A stretch of DNA of 42,531 bases from Nocardia cerradoensis NBRC 101014 (GCF_000308535.1 NZ_BAFW01000382.1:1-42531); one strand, 5' to 3'; shown: positions 33,194 to 42,272, counted from the first letter of the stretch. The notes: a model not told the origin generated them from the sequence alone. Numbers and translations are program-made.

Positions 33194-33783
33194 TCGGTCG
33201 CTCCTTCCGCCCAGGCGGATGTGAACCAGCGCACCGCACCGGTTTCCGGGTTGTAGGACCGGCGCGGCAGAGTGCCGATATCCGCGCCGTACACATGGAT
33301 TCCGATCACCGGCTCGTCGCCGCCGCAGCGCACCTGGTGGACGTCGTCGTCGGTGGTGCAGCACACCGTCACCTGACCGGCGGACCACTCCGCAGTGCCC
33401 TCCTCGACGAGCGGCACGTCCTCGGTCGACGGCTTGCGGTAGCGGGTCTCGACCTCGATGCCGCTGTGAATTCCCACCACACCCCAGGTCTCGTGGCCGT
33501 GAACCGGTGTTCCCTGGCCGACGTTCCACACCGCGGCGGCGATGGAGAAGGCGCCGTCGGGGTCGACGTGCAGCGGATACATGACGTAGTGGTCGGGATC
33601 GAGTCGCGTCTTGCCCGGCGGCAGTTCGAGTCCGCCGGTCAGGACGGCGGTGAGTTCGTCGCGGATGGCGGCGGTCAGCGAGCGCTCGTCGGGGATGTCG
33701 TCGATCAGGCGCGCGACGGTGTCGGCGAACGTCGCCAACTCCGGTATGTCGGTCTGGATCGGGACGATCGGGGGTCGGGTCAT
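33190..33783 (-). CDS. Thiol dioxygenase-like cupin (cysteine dioxygenase family)
   Basis: 197 residues. The cupin core has the iron-ligand pattern PVHGHETWGVVGIHSG (His95, His97) with a third ligand His149 in DDDVHQV, as in cysteine and 3-mercaptopropionate dioxygenases, which convert a thiol to a sulfinate with O2. Two positions differ from what I remember of the family. In YVMYPLH, Met68 stands where CDO has the carboxylate-binding Arg and 3-mercaptopropionate dioxygenase has Gln. In GIHVY (161-165) Gly replaces the Ser of the Ser-His-Tyr triad. The substrate may thus differ from free cysteine. It sits between the hydrolase and enoyl-CoA-hydratase-like genes. Confidence 0.85.
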   Translation of the reverse strand: MTRPPIVPIQTDIPELATFADTVARLIDDIPDERSLTAAIRDELTAVLTGGLELPPGKTRLDPDHYVMYPLHVDPDGAFSIAAAVWNVGQGTPVHGHETWGVVGIHSGIEVETRYRKPSTEDVPLVEEGTAEWSAGQVTVCCTTDDDVHQVRCGGDEPVIGIHVYGADIGTLPRRSYNPETGAVRWFTSAWAEGATE

Positions 33784-33792
33784 TCCAGCTCC

Positions 33793-34494
33793 TCACTGGG
33801 GGATTCGAGCGGACAGGACGCGCCGGCGATAGGTGGTCAGGCGGTCGTGCAGGCCTGGTGCGATCACGGATCGGGTCAGTGCGGCGAGTGCGGCGTCGGG
33901 GTCGTGCACGGGCCGGGTCTCGGCCAGCAGTGCGGGCCGAGTTGCGGGGTCGATGCGGGCCCAGGCGTCGAGGATCCCGGAGAGGTCACCGGGTGTGCCG
34001 GTCACCAGTCGCCCGGCGGCCGCGGCGGTGACCGGGTCGCCGCCCAGGAAGATCGCGGGATCTGTGATCGCGCGCAGGCGAGCGGTGCCGAGGACGACGC
34101 CGAAACGTGCTCCGGGAAAAGCGAATCGGGCGTCCGGTCCGGCGAGCCGGTGATCGCACGCGGCGACCAGATCCGCTCCGGCACCGATCGCGGCGCCCTC
34201 GACGACGGCCACCGTGAGGTAGGGCGCGGTGGCCAGCCGTTCGAGCAATGACCCGATCGACAGGAATCGATGGGCGAGGGAGGCGTCCGATTCGCGGGAC
34301 AGCCCGGTCAGATCGAACCCGGCCGCGAAGTGCCGTGAATTACCTTCCAGTACAAGCGCTTCCGGTCGAACGGCAGCCGCTTCCTCGAGTGCATCGTGCA
34401 GGGCCTCGACGAGTTCGGACGACAGTGCGTTGGCGGCTTGCGGACGGTCGAGACGAACCCGCCAGACTCGGCCGCGATGAATGGCGAGGGTCAT
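33793..34494 (-). CDS. Enoyl-CoA hydratase/isomerase-fold protein
   Basis: 233 residues from ATG 34494, overlapping the CoA-transferase stop (ATGA). Crotonase-fold oxyanion segments are visible: RHFAAGFDLTGL near residue 60, and GAAIGAGADLVAACDHRLA near 106. In the classical hydratase the segment FxxPE carries a catalytic Glu; here it reads FAFPGARFG, and the second Glu region is also not conserved. It may therefore be an isomerase, a thioester hydrolase or a lyase of the crotonase superfamily. CoA-thioester chemistry is supported by the neighbouring CoA-transferase. Confidence 0.85.
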   Translation of the reverse strand: MTLAIHRGRVWRVRLDRPQAANALSSELVEALHDALEEAAAVRPEALVLEGNSRHFAAGFDLTGLSRESDASLAHRFLSIGSLLERLATAPYLTVAVVEGAAIGAGADLVAACDHRLAGPDARFAFPGARFGVVLGTARLRAITDPAIFLGGDPVTAAAAGRLVTGTPGDLSGILDAWARIDPATRPALLAETRPVHDPDAALAALTRSVIAPGLHDRLTTYRRRVLSARIPQ

Positions 34495-35633
34495 GTGCCA
34501 CACCACTCGTCGAAGATCTCGTCGTCACCGCCCAGCCGCGGTGCGGCTCGGTCCAGGCGGGGGTCCTGGCCCTCGATGCGTACCGGGAAGACGACCGTCG
34601 GGGTGGGCCCGGCGACGGGGACGTCGAGGGAACCGACCAATCCGGTCGCGGGCACGTGCTCATCGGAGAGGATGTCGCCGAACGAGTTGACCGGGCCGCA
34701 CGGCACGCCCCGCGCACGCAGTTCGGCGATCCAATGGTCGCGTTTCGCGCTGGCGAAGCGCTCCTGCAGGATTGCCGCCAGTTCGGCGTGGTGCGCGACT
34801 CGGTCCAGCTGGGTCAGGAATCGCGGATCGTCGGCCAGTTCGGGTGCCCCGACCACATCGGCGACCGCCGCCCAGAGCCGATCGTTACCCGCGGCGACGG
34901 TGAAATCGCCGTCGGCGGCGGCGAATCCCTGATACGGCGCGTTGCGTGGGTGGGCGGTGCCGAGCCGGGCCGGTTCCACACCGGAGCCCCAGAATTCACT
35001 GGTCTGCAGCGCCGATACGCCGATGAGGCAGTCGAGCATCGGACAATCCAGCCGCACGGACCGGCTCTCGGCGCGGACCTGGGGCAGCACGGCGGCGATG
35101 CTGTAGGCGGCATACAACCCGGCGGTGAAATCGCCGACCGGAACGCCCGCTTTCACCGGCCCGCCGCCGGGCTCGCCGGTGACACTCATCAGTCCCGACA
35201 TCCCTTGGATGACAACGTCGTACGCGCCGTGGTCGACGTACGGACTCGTCAGGCCGTAACCGGATATCGAGCAGTACACGAATCCGGGATGGCGCACCTG
35301 CTCGTAGCCGACGCCGAGCCGGTCCAGGACCCCCGGCCGGTAGTTCTCCACCAGCACATCGGCGGCCGCCACCAGATCGCGGACCCGGGCCAGATCTCCG
35401 GGATCGCGCAGATCGGCGACCACCGAACGCTTGTTGCGGTTGACCGAGGCGAAGTTGTGGCTGAACCGCTCGTCACCGTCGTCGGCGAAGGGCGGCCACG
35501 CGCGCATCTGATCGCCCGTCGGCGGCTCGACCTTGACCACGTCGGCGCCGAGATCCGCCAGTAGCATCCCGGTGAACGGACCGGCCGCGACGTGGGCGAA
35601 CTCCACGACACGCACACCGTGTAACGGCCGCAT
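34491..35633 (-). CDS. CaiB/BaiF (class III) CoA-transferase
   Basis: 380 residues from ATG 35633. It shows the class III pattern: RVVEFAHVAAGPFTGMLLAD at residues 8-27, LGADVVKVEPPTGDQMR, NRNKRSVVADLRDP, VENYRPGVLDRLG, and the catalytic Asp139 in HGAYDVVIQGMSGLM. These enzymes move CoA between a donor thioester and a carboxylic acid. It would activate an organic acid derived from the imported compound. The gene is 3 bp from the LLM gene and overlaps the crotonase-like gene. Confidence 0.92.
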   Translation of the reverse strand: MRPLHGVRVVEFAHVAAGPFTGMLLADLGADVVKVEPPTGDQMRAWPPFADDGDERFSHNFASVNRNKRSVVADLRDPGDLARVRDLVAAADVLVENYRPGVLDRLGVGYEQVRHPGFVYCSISGYGLTSPYVDHGAYDVVIQGMSGLMSVTGEPGGGPVKAGVPVGDFTAGLYAAYSIAAVLPQVRAESRSVRLDCPMLDCLIGVSALQTSEFWGSGVEPARLGTAHPRNAPYQGFAAADGDFTVAAGNDRLWAAVADVVGAPELADDPRFLTQLDRVAHHAELAAILQERFASAKRDHWIAELRARGVPCGPVNSFGDILSDEHVPATGLVGSLDVPVAGPTPTVVFPVRIEGQDPRLDRAAPRLGGDDEIFDEWCGT

Positions 35634-35636
35634 CCG

Positions 35637-36758
35637 CTAGACCACGGCCCGGTCGGAACGGGTCGCCCGGCGGTGGGCCAATTCCTGGCGCACCAGCGGC
35701 AGCAGATCGCGGCCGTAGTCGATCGCGTCCTGCAGGGGGTCGTAACCGCGGATCAGCACCGTATTCACACCGATCTCGATGTAGTCGAGCAGCGCGGCCG
35801 CCACCGTCTCCGGCGAACCCACCAGCGCGGTGGAGTTGCCGCCGCCGCCCACCGCCTTCGCGGTCGGGGTCCACAAGCACCGATCGTGCAGCTCGCCCCG
35901 CTCGGCGACGGCCAGCAGTCGCCGCGAACCCGCGTTCTGCGGTTCGGCGCCGCGCGGGTGAAGTTGGTTGGCGCGCAGGTTGTCCGCGCCGCCGGTGATG
36001 GTGTCCAGGATGCGATGCGCCCGTTCCCATGCGGCCTCGTCGGTGGCGCCGAGGATAGGCCGGAACGACACCGAGATCCGGGGCCTGCGGTCCCGGCCCG
36101 CGGCCGCCGCGCGTTCGGTGACGGTGGCGATCTGCTCGGCGGTCTCGCGCAGCGGCTCGCCCCACAGCATGTAGGTGTCGGCGTGCCGGGCACCGACCGT
36201 GTAGGCCGCGGGGGAACTGCCGCCGAAGAAGAGTTCGAGGTGGCGGTTGCCGTGCGGCGGGACGTGCGGGTGGAAACCCTCGAACCGGTAGTAGTCGCCG
36301 TCGAAGTCGCGAGGTCCGGTGGTATCCCATGCGGCGCGCAGGATTCGGAGATATTCGTCGGTGCGTGCGTACCGCTCGTCGTGCGGAAGGTAGTCGCCCT
36401 CGCGGCGCTGCTCGACGTCGGTACTGCCGGTGACGATGTTGAGCGCCACCCGCCCGCCGGAGAACTGATCCAGCGTCGTGAAGGTGCGCGAGGCCAGCGT
36501 GGGATGGACGACACCGGGCCGGTGTGCCACGAGCAGGCCGAGTCGTTCGGTGTGCGCGGCGACGGCCGCCGCCACTTGGGAGCCCTCGGGCCAGCCGGAG
36601 CCGTAACCGATCAGCACCCGGTCGAATCCGCCGTCCTCGTGCGCGCGGGCGAAGCGGATCGTATAGTCCGGGTCGATCACCGCTCCGTTCCCGGGCCGTG
36701 TCTCGGAGGCGTCGGCAGTGCCGATCATGCCCAGGATCTCGACGTCGTCATAGCTCAT
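35637..36758 (-). CDS. LLM-class flavin-dependent monooxygenase (SsuD-like), second copy
   Basis: 373 residues from ATG 36758, overlapping the ATPase stop (ATGA). SsuD-like fold with LLVAHRPGVVHPTLASRTFT, LDQFSGGRVALNIVTGS, RREGDYLPHDERYAR and the same C-terminal pattern STALVGSPETVAAALLDY as its paralogue at 27491. It needs reduced FMN, but no flavin reductase gene is in the window. Part of the second importer operon. It probably oxidises a sulfonate or another carbon-heteroatom bond. Confidence 0.92.
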   Translation of the reverse strand: MSYDDVEILGMIGTADASETRPGNGAVIDPDYTIRFARAHEDGGFDRVLIGYGSGWPEGSQVAAAVAAHTERLGLLVAHRPGVVHPTLASRTFTTLDQFSGGRVALNIVTGSTDVEQRREGDYLPHDERYARTDEYLRILRAAWDTTGPRDFDGDYYRFEGFHPHVPPHGNRHLELFFGGSSPAAYTVGARHADTYMLWGEPLRETAEQIATVTERAAAAGRDRRPRISVSFRPILGATDEAAWERAHRILDTITGGADNLRANQLHPRGAEPQNAGSRRLLAVAERGELHDRCLWTPTAKAVGGGGNSTALVGSPETVAAALLDYIEIGVNTVLIRGYDPLQDAIDYGRDLLPLVRQELAHRRATRSDRAVV

Positions 36759-37777
36759 CGCTCGCCCTTCGTGAGTGTGGTGTGACTGTTTTCCGATGCC
36801 GTGCCGGACCACCGGCCGGCCAGGTGGCAGGCGGCCGACCAGCGCTGCTCCACCTCGAAAAGTTCTGGCTGCGTGGCACATTCGGTGTATGCGAACCGGC
36901 AGCGGTCGGCGAATACGCAGCCGCCGGTGGGGGCGGGCTCGCGTTCGCCCCTGATGTCGTCGGGCCGGATGGCCGACTGAGTGCCGAGGCTCGGCGCGGA
37001 CGCCACCAGCAGGGCCGTGTACGGATGGGCCGGGCGGGTCAGCACGTCACGCAGCGGACCCTGTTCGACCAGACGGCTGCGGTAGAACACCGCCACCCGA
37101 TCGCCGATGCCTGCCAGTGAGGACAGATCGTGCGCGATGATCACGACCGCGACTCCGAGGTCGCGCCGCAGCCGGTCGAGCAGATTCAGCACCAGATTGC
37201 GGTTGGAGACGTCGAGCGCGCTGACCGGTTCGTCGCAGATGAGCAGCTGTGGTTCGGTCACGATGGCGCGCGCGAGCGACACCCGCTGCCGCTGGCCTCC
37301 CGACAGCTCGCGCGGGCGGCGCTCGCGTACCGTGTCGGGATCCAGGCCGACCTCGCGCAGCGCGCGGTCGGTCCGTTCCCGGCGGGTGGCACTGTCGATG
37401 CCGCCCGCCACCTCCAGCGGTTCGCCGACGAGACGGGCGACGGTGAGATCGGGGTCGAGGGATCGCAGCGGATCCTGGAACACCAGCTGAATCCGGCCCT
37501 GTCGCCGGAATTTTCGTAGTTCACGACCGCGCAGCCCGGTGAGCTCCCGCCCGTCGAACTCGATGGTGCCGCCTGCGGGAGCCGTGAGCCCGACCGTGGT
37601 GCGAGCCAATGTCGTTTTGCCGGAACCGGTTTCGCCGATGATTCCGACGATCTCGCCCGGATACACCTCCAGACTCGCGCCCCGTAGGGCCGCGCCGGTG
37701 CCCAGCCCGACGCCGCGGCGCGGCACCGTGTAGGTGACCGACAGATCGGTGATCCGCAGCAGCGGTGCGGTACTCAT
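36755..37777 (-). CDS. ATPase of the second Dpp/Opp-type ABC importer (OppF/DppF-like)
   Basis: 340 residues from ATG 37777, overlapping the next gene upstream. Walker A GETGSGKT at 48-55, LSGGQ at 158-162, Walker B LLICDEP at 178-184. The C-terminus has the oligopeptide-transporter extension with CVFADRCRFAYTEC, then CHLAG near residue 317. It pairs with the adjacent OppD-like ATPase. In the first importer the equivalent two domains are fused. Confidence 0.93.
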   Translation of the reverse strand: MSTAPLLRITDLSVTYTVPRRGVGLGTGAALRGASLEVYPGEIVGIIGETGSGKTTLARTTVGLTAPAGGTIEFDGRELTGLRGRELRKFRRQGRIQLVFQDPLRSLDPDLTVARLVGEPLEVAGGIDSATRRERTDRALREVGLDPDTVRERRPRELSGGQRQRVSLARAIVTEPQLLICDEPVSALDVSNRNLVLNLLDRLRRDLGVAVVIIAHDLSSLAGIGDRVAVFYRSRLVEQGPLRDVLTRPAHPYTALLVASAPSLGTQSAIRPDDIRGEREPAPTGGCVFADRCRFAYTECATQPELFEVEQRWSAACHLAGRWSGTASENSHTTLTKGER

Positions 37778-38772
37778 GCGGCCACCCGGTCCCGGACGCA
37801 GCGGGCGAGATGGTCCGAGCCGACCTCACGAAGCGGGATCGCACCGTCCGCGCAGCCGGGCCCGGCGTGCGGGCAGCGCGCCGCGAAGCGGCAGCCGCTG
37901 ATCTCTTCTCCCGCGGCGGGTGGTTGCCCGTCGATCGTCTCCAGGGTGCGCCGCGACCAGTCACCGAGCGACGCGACACGGAGCAGGGCCTGGGTGTAGG
38001 GGTGGCGTGCGTTGCGCAGTACCTCCTCGGTCGGCCCGGACTCGACGAGTTCACCCGCGTACATGACCATCACGCGATGGCTGGTCCGGGCGACCACCGC
38101 CAGATCGTGCGTCACCAGCAGCAGACTGAGCCGGTGGTGGTGCTGTAACCGTTCGAGCAGTTCCAAGATCTCGGCCTGCACCACGGTGTCGAGTGCGGTC
38201 GTGGCTTCGTCGGCGATCAGCAGTTCCGGATCGAGCGAGATCGCGACGGCGATGAGTACCCGCTGCAGCATCCCGCCCGACAGCTGGAACGGATACAGCC
38301 GTTCGACTCGTTCCGCATCGTGAATCCCCACCTCGCGCAGGAGTTCTCGGCCGCGATCGCGCGCGGCCCGGCGGCCGAGACTGCCGCGCACCCGCAGTTG
38401 TTCGGCGACCTGGTAGCCGATGGTGAGTGAGGGGTTGAGGTAGGAACCGGGATCCTGGAACACCGCGGACAGCCGGATGCCGCGCAGCCGCCGCCAGGTG
38501 GCGGGCCGGGCGGCGGTGAGATCTACGGCAGACTCGCCTGACCCCAAAGTAACCGTGCCGCTGGTGATTTCGACCGCCGGCGGGAGCAGTCCGAGGACGG
38601 CGCGGCAGGTCAGTGTCTTACCGGACCCCGATTCACCGACCAGGGCGACGGTCTCACCCCGCCGGATTTCGAAGGAGACATCGCGCAGCGCCCGACGGCC
38701 ACCGGCGACGTCGACATTCAGGCCCTCGACACGTAGCACCGGGGTGCCGGTCGGATCATCGGACAGTGACAC
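37774..38772 (-). CDS. ATPase of the second Dpp/Opp-type ABC importer (OppD/DppD-like)
   Basis: 332 residues from GTG 38772, overlapping the permease gene by 17 bp. Walker A GESGSGKT at 46-53, signature LSGGM at 164-168 (the LSGGM variant is common in OppD), Walker B ELLIADEA at 183-190. The oligopeptide-type C-terminal Cys segment GCRFAARCPHAGPGC is present. Walker B ends DEA rather than DEP, which is a tolerated variant. It works with the OppF-like partner. Confidence 0.93.
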   Translation of the reverse strand: MSLSDDPTGTPVLRVEGLNVDVAGGRRALRDVSFEIRRGETVALVGESGSGKTLTCRAVLGLLPPAVEITSGTVTLGSGESAVDLTAARPATWRRLRGIRLSAVFQDPGSYLNPSLTIGYQVAEQLRVRGSLGRRAARDRGRELLREVGIHDAERVERLYPFQLSGGMLQRVLIAVAISLDPELLIADEATTALDTVVQAEILELLERLQHHHRLSLLLVTHDLAVVARTSHRVMVMYAGELVESGPTEEVLRNARHPYTQALLRVASLGDWSRRTLETIDGQPPAAGEEISGCRFAARCPHAGPGCADGAIPLREVGSDHLARCVRDRVAA

Positions 38773-39685
38773 GGTCGAACTCCTCGGTGGGGAACGCGGG
38801 TTTCGTCACGGTGGCCGGGAACGACAGACCGCGGCCGAGCAGCCGCGCGAACAGTCCGCGCCGGGCACGGGGGGCATCCGAGCTCGCCTCGCGCAGGCAG
38901 TCGGCCAGGATGTTGAGGGCGCCGACAGTGAGCAACATCGGTATGCCCGGCAGCAGCGGCGCCCACGGCTGCAGTTCCAGATAGCCGAGATCGGAGGCCA
39001 GCATGCCGCCCCAGGTCGGAGCCGGCGGTGTGATACCGACGCCGAGGAAGGCGAGGGAGGCGATCACCAGCAAGGCGGCACCGGTGGCCTGTGCGGCGGC
39101 CACCGCGACATTCGGCGCCACCTTGCTCCACATGTGGGTGCGCAAGATCCACCAGGTGGACGCGCCCATCAGCTCGGCGGACTCGACGTACTGGGTGCTG
39201 CGCAGTCCGAGTGCGACCGCCCGGCTGATGCGGAAAAAGATTGGCGCGGACAGGATCCCGACCGCGACCATGGCCTGGTTCATACCGTTTCCGAGGGTCG
39301 CGGCCACCGCGATGGTGAAGACGGTGAAGGGAAGTACGGTCAGCGTCTCGGATATCCGCAACCCGATCCACTCACCGGCCCGCCCCGCCCACACCGACGC
39401 CAGACCGGAAGGCACGCCCAGGCACAGCCCGACCAGGACCGCCTCGATCGCGCCGACCACCGACAGCCGCGTGCCGGCCATCAGCCGGCTCAGTACGTCG
39501 CGACCGACATAGTCGGTGCCGAGCAGATGATCGGCGCTGGGGCCCTGCAGGATCTGCGGGGATTGCCGCAGCGCGTCATACGGTGCCAGCGCGCTGCCGA
39601 AGACGGCGAGGAACGCCACCGCGGCGAGGATCAGCAGGCAGACGCGGGCGCTGGGATTGGCGAGAAGTGCGCGCAGCGTAGTCAT
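38756..39685 (-). CDS. Second importer permease (DppC-like)
   Basis: 309 residues. First helix at about residues 14-34, then the family motif HLLGTDYVGRDVLSRLMAGT, further helices, an EAA-like loop SAELMGASTWWILRTHMWSK and the ending WGGMLASDLGYLELQPW. Start ATG 39685 overlaps the DppB-like stop. A charged cytoplasmic tail of about 35 residues follows the last helix and overlaps the ATPase start. Confidence 0.92.
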   Translation of the reverse strand: MTTLRALLANPSARVCLLILAAVAFLAVFGSALAPYDALRQSPQILQGPSADHLLGTDYVGRDVLSRLMAGTRLSVVGAIEAVLVGLCLGVPSGLASVWAGRAGEWIGLRISETLTVLPFTVFTIAVAATLGNGMNQAMVAVGILSAPIFFRISRAVALGLRSTQYVESAELMGASTWWILRTHMWSKVAPNVAVAAAQATGAALLVIASLAFLGVGITPPAPTWGGMLASDLGYLELQPWAPLLPGIPMLLTVGALNILADCLREASSDAPRARRGLFARLLGRGLSFPATVTKPAFPTEEFDRVTVR

Positions 39686-40713
39686 CGCCGCCCTCCTGGA
39701 ATGGTGCCGCGGCGTGCGGCGGGATCGAGCAGGATCTGCAGCGCACCGAGCGCGAGAGTGCCGAGCAGGACGACCGCGGAGGTCACCAGCAGCGTGCCGA
39801 GGACGACCGGCACGTCACCGCGCTGGGCGGATTGCAGTGCCAGTTGGGCGACGCCGGGCAGGTTGAACAGCTTCTCCGTCATCACGGCGCCACCGATGAT
39901 CAGCGGGAGCGCGTTGGTCACGACGGCGAGCGTCGGCGCGACCGCATTGCGCAGGACATGACCGAAAAGCACTCGGCCCCGGCCATATCCGCGCATGCGG
40001 GCGCCGATCGCGTAGTTCTCGGCCTGCGCGCTCACCAGGGTGGTGCGCAGTTGCCGCGCGATATTCGCCGCCACCTCGAGGGCCAAGGCCAGCGCGGGCA
40101 GCGTGGCATAGCGCAGCCAGTGCACCGGATCGATCGCATACGGCGAGTAGCCTCCGGCCGGGAATAGGCGGGCCTTCACCGCCAGCAGCACGATCAACGC
40201 GATGCCGATGACGAACGGCGGCAGCGTCGCCAGCACCGAGCAGAACACGGTGATGATCCGGTCGATCACTCCGCCCGGCCGTGCGGCGGCGAGGATCCCG
40301 GCGCCGAAGCCGATGACCAGCGCCAGCAACAGTGCGTACAGCGCGATCGACAGGTCCACCGGAAATGCGAGCTGGATCGACCGGGATACGGGGACCGTGG
40401 TGAACCATGAGCGCCCGAGATCACCGTGCAGCGCGTCCCAGACCCAGGCGAGGTAGCGCACCACGAGTGGCCGGTCGAGGCCGAACTCGTGGTTGAGCCG
40501 CGCGATGTCCTCCGGCGTCGCGGTGTCCCCGAGCACCACGGCGGCCGGATTGTTCTTGCTCAGAGCTCCCAGCGTGAAGGTGATCAGCGAGGCGAGAAAG
40601 AGCACCGTGACCGAGGTGAGCAGCAGCCGCGCGCCGGCGCGAAACACCGGCAGACCGAGCGAGGCTTGCTTAGGCGCGCCCGAAACCAGCGGCGCCGCAA
40701 TGGCTTCCGTCAT
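39682..40713 (-). CDS. Second importer permease (DppB-like)
   Basis: 343 residues from ATG 40713, which overlaps the stop of the binding-protein gene (ATGA). The frame is open further upstream, but that is antisense of the binding protein. Features: a first helix at about 30-50, EFGLDRPLVVRYLAWVWDAL with GDLGRSW, six helices, and the loop GARMRGYGRGRVLFGHVLRN. This fits DppB/OppB. Together with the following genes it completes the second importer. Confidence 0.92.
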   Translation of the reverse strand: MTEAIAAPLVSGAPKQASLGLPVFRAGARLLLTSVTVLFLASLITFTLGALSKNNPAAVVLGDTATPEDIARLNHEFGLDRPLVVRYLAWVWDALHGDLGRSWFTTVPVSRSIQLAFPVDLSIALYALLLALVIGFGAGILAAARPGGVIDRIITVFCSVLATLPPFVIGIALIVLLAVKARLFPAGGYSPYAIDPVHWLRYATLPALALALEVAANIARQLRTTLVSAQAENYAIGARMRGYGRGRVLFGHVLRNAVAPTLAVVTNALPLIIGGAVMTEKLFNLPGVAQLALQSAQRGDVPVVLGTLLVTSAVVLLGTLALGALQILLDPAARRGTIPGGRR

Positions 40714-42272
40714 GCCGTCACGCCTTCCCAGCGGAGCAGACTCGGGTGTTGTTTCAGCGGTGCGAGCGACGGACGCCGGACCAGGATGCTCGGCACCTCG
40801 TACAGAAATGTGTTGGGGAACCGGGTGACAGCGATGCGGGTCGCCTCCTGCAATGCCGCCGGATACTCCGGTGCGTCGGTCGGAATAGCTGCGACCTTCG
40901 CCAGCTGCGCGGCCAGTTCCGGATCGCCGGAGCGCGACGGGTTCATCAGCCCCGTGGAGCTGAACAGAACCTGGAACGCCTGCAGCGGCGACTCGCGGCC
41001 CGCGAATCCGTCGTAGCCGAGCGGTTTGCCGCGGTTGAGATACACGATCTGGGTCCACTGCGACGGCGGTACGAGGTCGATCTCGAGTTCGATACCGATG
41101 TCGGCGAGCTGGGCCTGAATCTGCTCCACCGCGGCCGGAACCGGCGCCGCTGCGGACAATGTGGAGCGCACCTTCCCGGACAACCCGGCATCGGCGAGGA
41201 TCTTGCGCGCCTTGGCGGGGTCGTAGCGAAACGCCTGCGCCAGCTGCGCGTTGTAGCCGACGTACCCCTTGGGAAAGGGCTGGTAGCCGACATCGCCGAT
41301 GCCGAAGTTGGCGATCTTCTTGATCGACTCACGGTCGATGCCGTACTTCATCGCCTCCACCACCGCGGGGTTGTCGAACGGCGGCTTCGACGTATTGACG
41401 TCCAGCACAGCGACATACATCGAATCGAGCACCTGCACCTCGAGGCCGCTCGCCTGGGCCGCCTTGATACCCGAGGCCGGAACCCTGGCCACGTCGTACT
41501 GCCCGGATGCCACCGACGCGACGACGGTCGCCGGATCGGCGGCCGGGTAGAGCAGGAACCGGGTGATCGCGATCTGGTCCGCGAGGTGGAAGAACTCGTT
41601 CTTGCGCAGTTCCGCGTGGTCGTTGGCGACGTAGGAGGTCAGGGTGAACGGCCCGGATCCGGCGGGCCGGGTCGCCAGCGCGTGTGCGTCCTTCTCGAAT
41701 ACCGCGGGGTTGACCACCATGCCCGTCTTGCCGGCCAGCAATAGCGGATACTGGTAGTTGGTCCCGGCCAGGTCGATGACCACGTCCCGGTCACCTTGCG
41801 CCGCAACCTTTTTCAGATCGACGAGCTGCGGAGCGATCAGCGAACCGGGCGCAGACCGCCCGCGTTCGATGGACTTGGCCACCGCCGCGGCGTCCAGCGG
41901 CGACCCGTCGGAGAATTTCAGCCCGGGGCGCAGCGTGAAGGTGACCTGGGTGCCGTCGTGGTTGTAGGCCCACTTCTCGGCGAGCCAGCCGACCGCGTTG
42001 CCGTCGCCGTCCAGCGCGGTCAGGGCGTCGTAGGCGAGGGCGAGCATCGTAACGTCGGAACCGGCCGAGGAGGTCACCGGATCCCAGGTGGTCGGCAGCT
42101 GCCAGGCCCAGGAGACGGTGCCCGGCCCACCGCCGCCGACGGACCCGGCACCGGCGTCGCTGCAGGCCGCGAGTGCGAAGAGGGCGCCGGCGCCGAGGCC
42201 GAGGCGCAACAGGGCGCGGCGGCTGACGATCGTGGGGGCGGAGCGGTTGCTCCGCTGAACGCTGAGAGACAT
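40710..42272 (-). CDS. Substrate-binding lipoprotein of the second Dpp/Opp-type importer
   Basis: 520 residues from ATG 42272. The N-terminus has a twin-Arg pair (SRRALLRLGLGAGALFALAA) and a lipobox ending LAAC with Cys37, so it is a lipoprotein, perhaps exported by Tat. SBP family 5 pattern: SWAWQLPTTWDP, then WAYNHDGTQVTFTLRPGLKF and SDGSPLDAAAVAKSIERG. The ligand is unknown. It shows only family-level resemblance to the binding protein at 24571, so the two importers probably have different substrates. Confidence 0.92.
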   Translation of the reverse strand: MSLSVQRSNRSAPTIVSRRALLRLGLGAGALFALAACSDAGAGSVGGGGPGTVSWAWQLPTTWDPVTSSAGSDVTMLALAYDALTALDGDGNAVGWLAEKWAYNHDGTQVTFTLRPGLKFSDGSPLDAAAVAKSIERGRSAPGSLIAPQLVDLKKVAAQGDRDVVIDLAGTNYQYPLLLAGKTGMVVNPAVFEKDAHALATRPAGSGPFTLTSYVANDHAELRKNEFFHLADQIAITRFLLYPAADPATVVASVASGQYDVARVPASGIKAAQASGLEVQVLDSMYVAVLDVNTSKPPFDNPAVVEAMKYGIDRESIKKIANFGIGDVGYQPFPKGYVGYNAQLAQAFRYDPAKARKILADAGLSGKVRSTLSAAAPVPAAVEQIQAQLADIGIELEIDLVPPSQWTQIVYLNRGKPLGYDGFAGRESPLQAFQVLFSSTGLMNPSRSGDPELAAQLAKVAAIPTDAPEYPAALQEATRIAVTRFPNTFLYEVPSILVRRPSLAPLKQHPSLLRWEGVTA

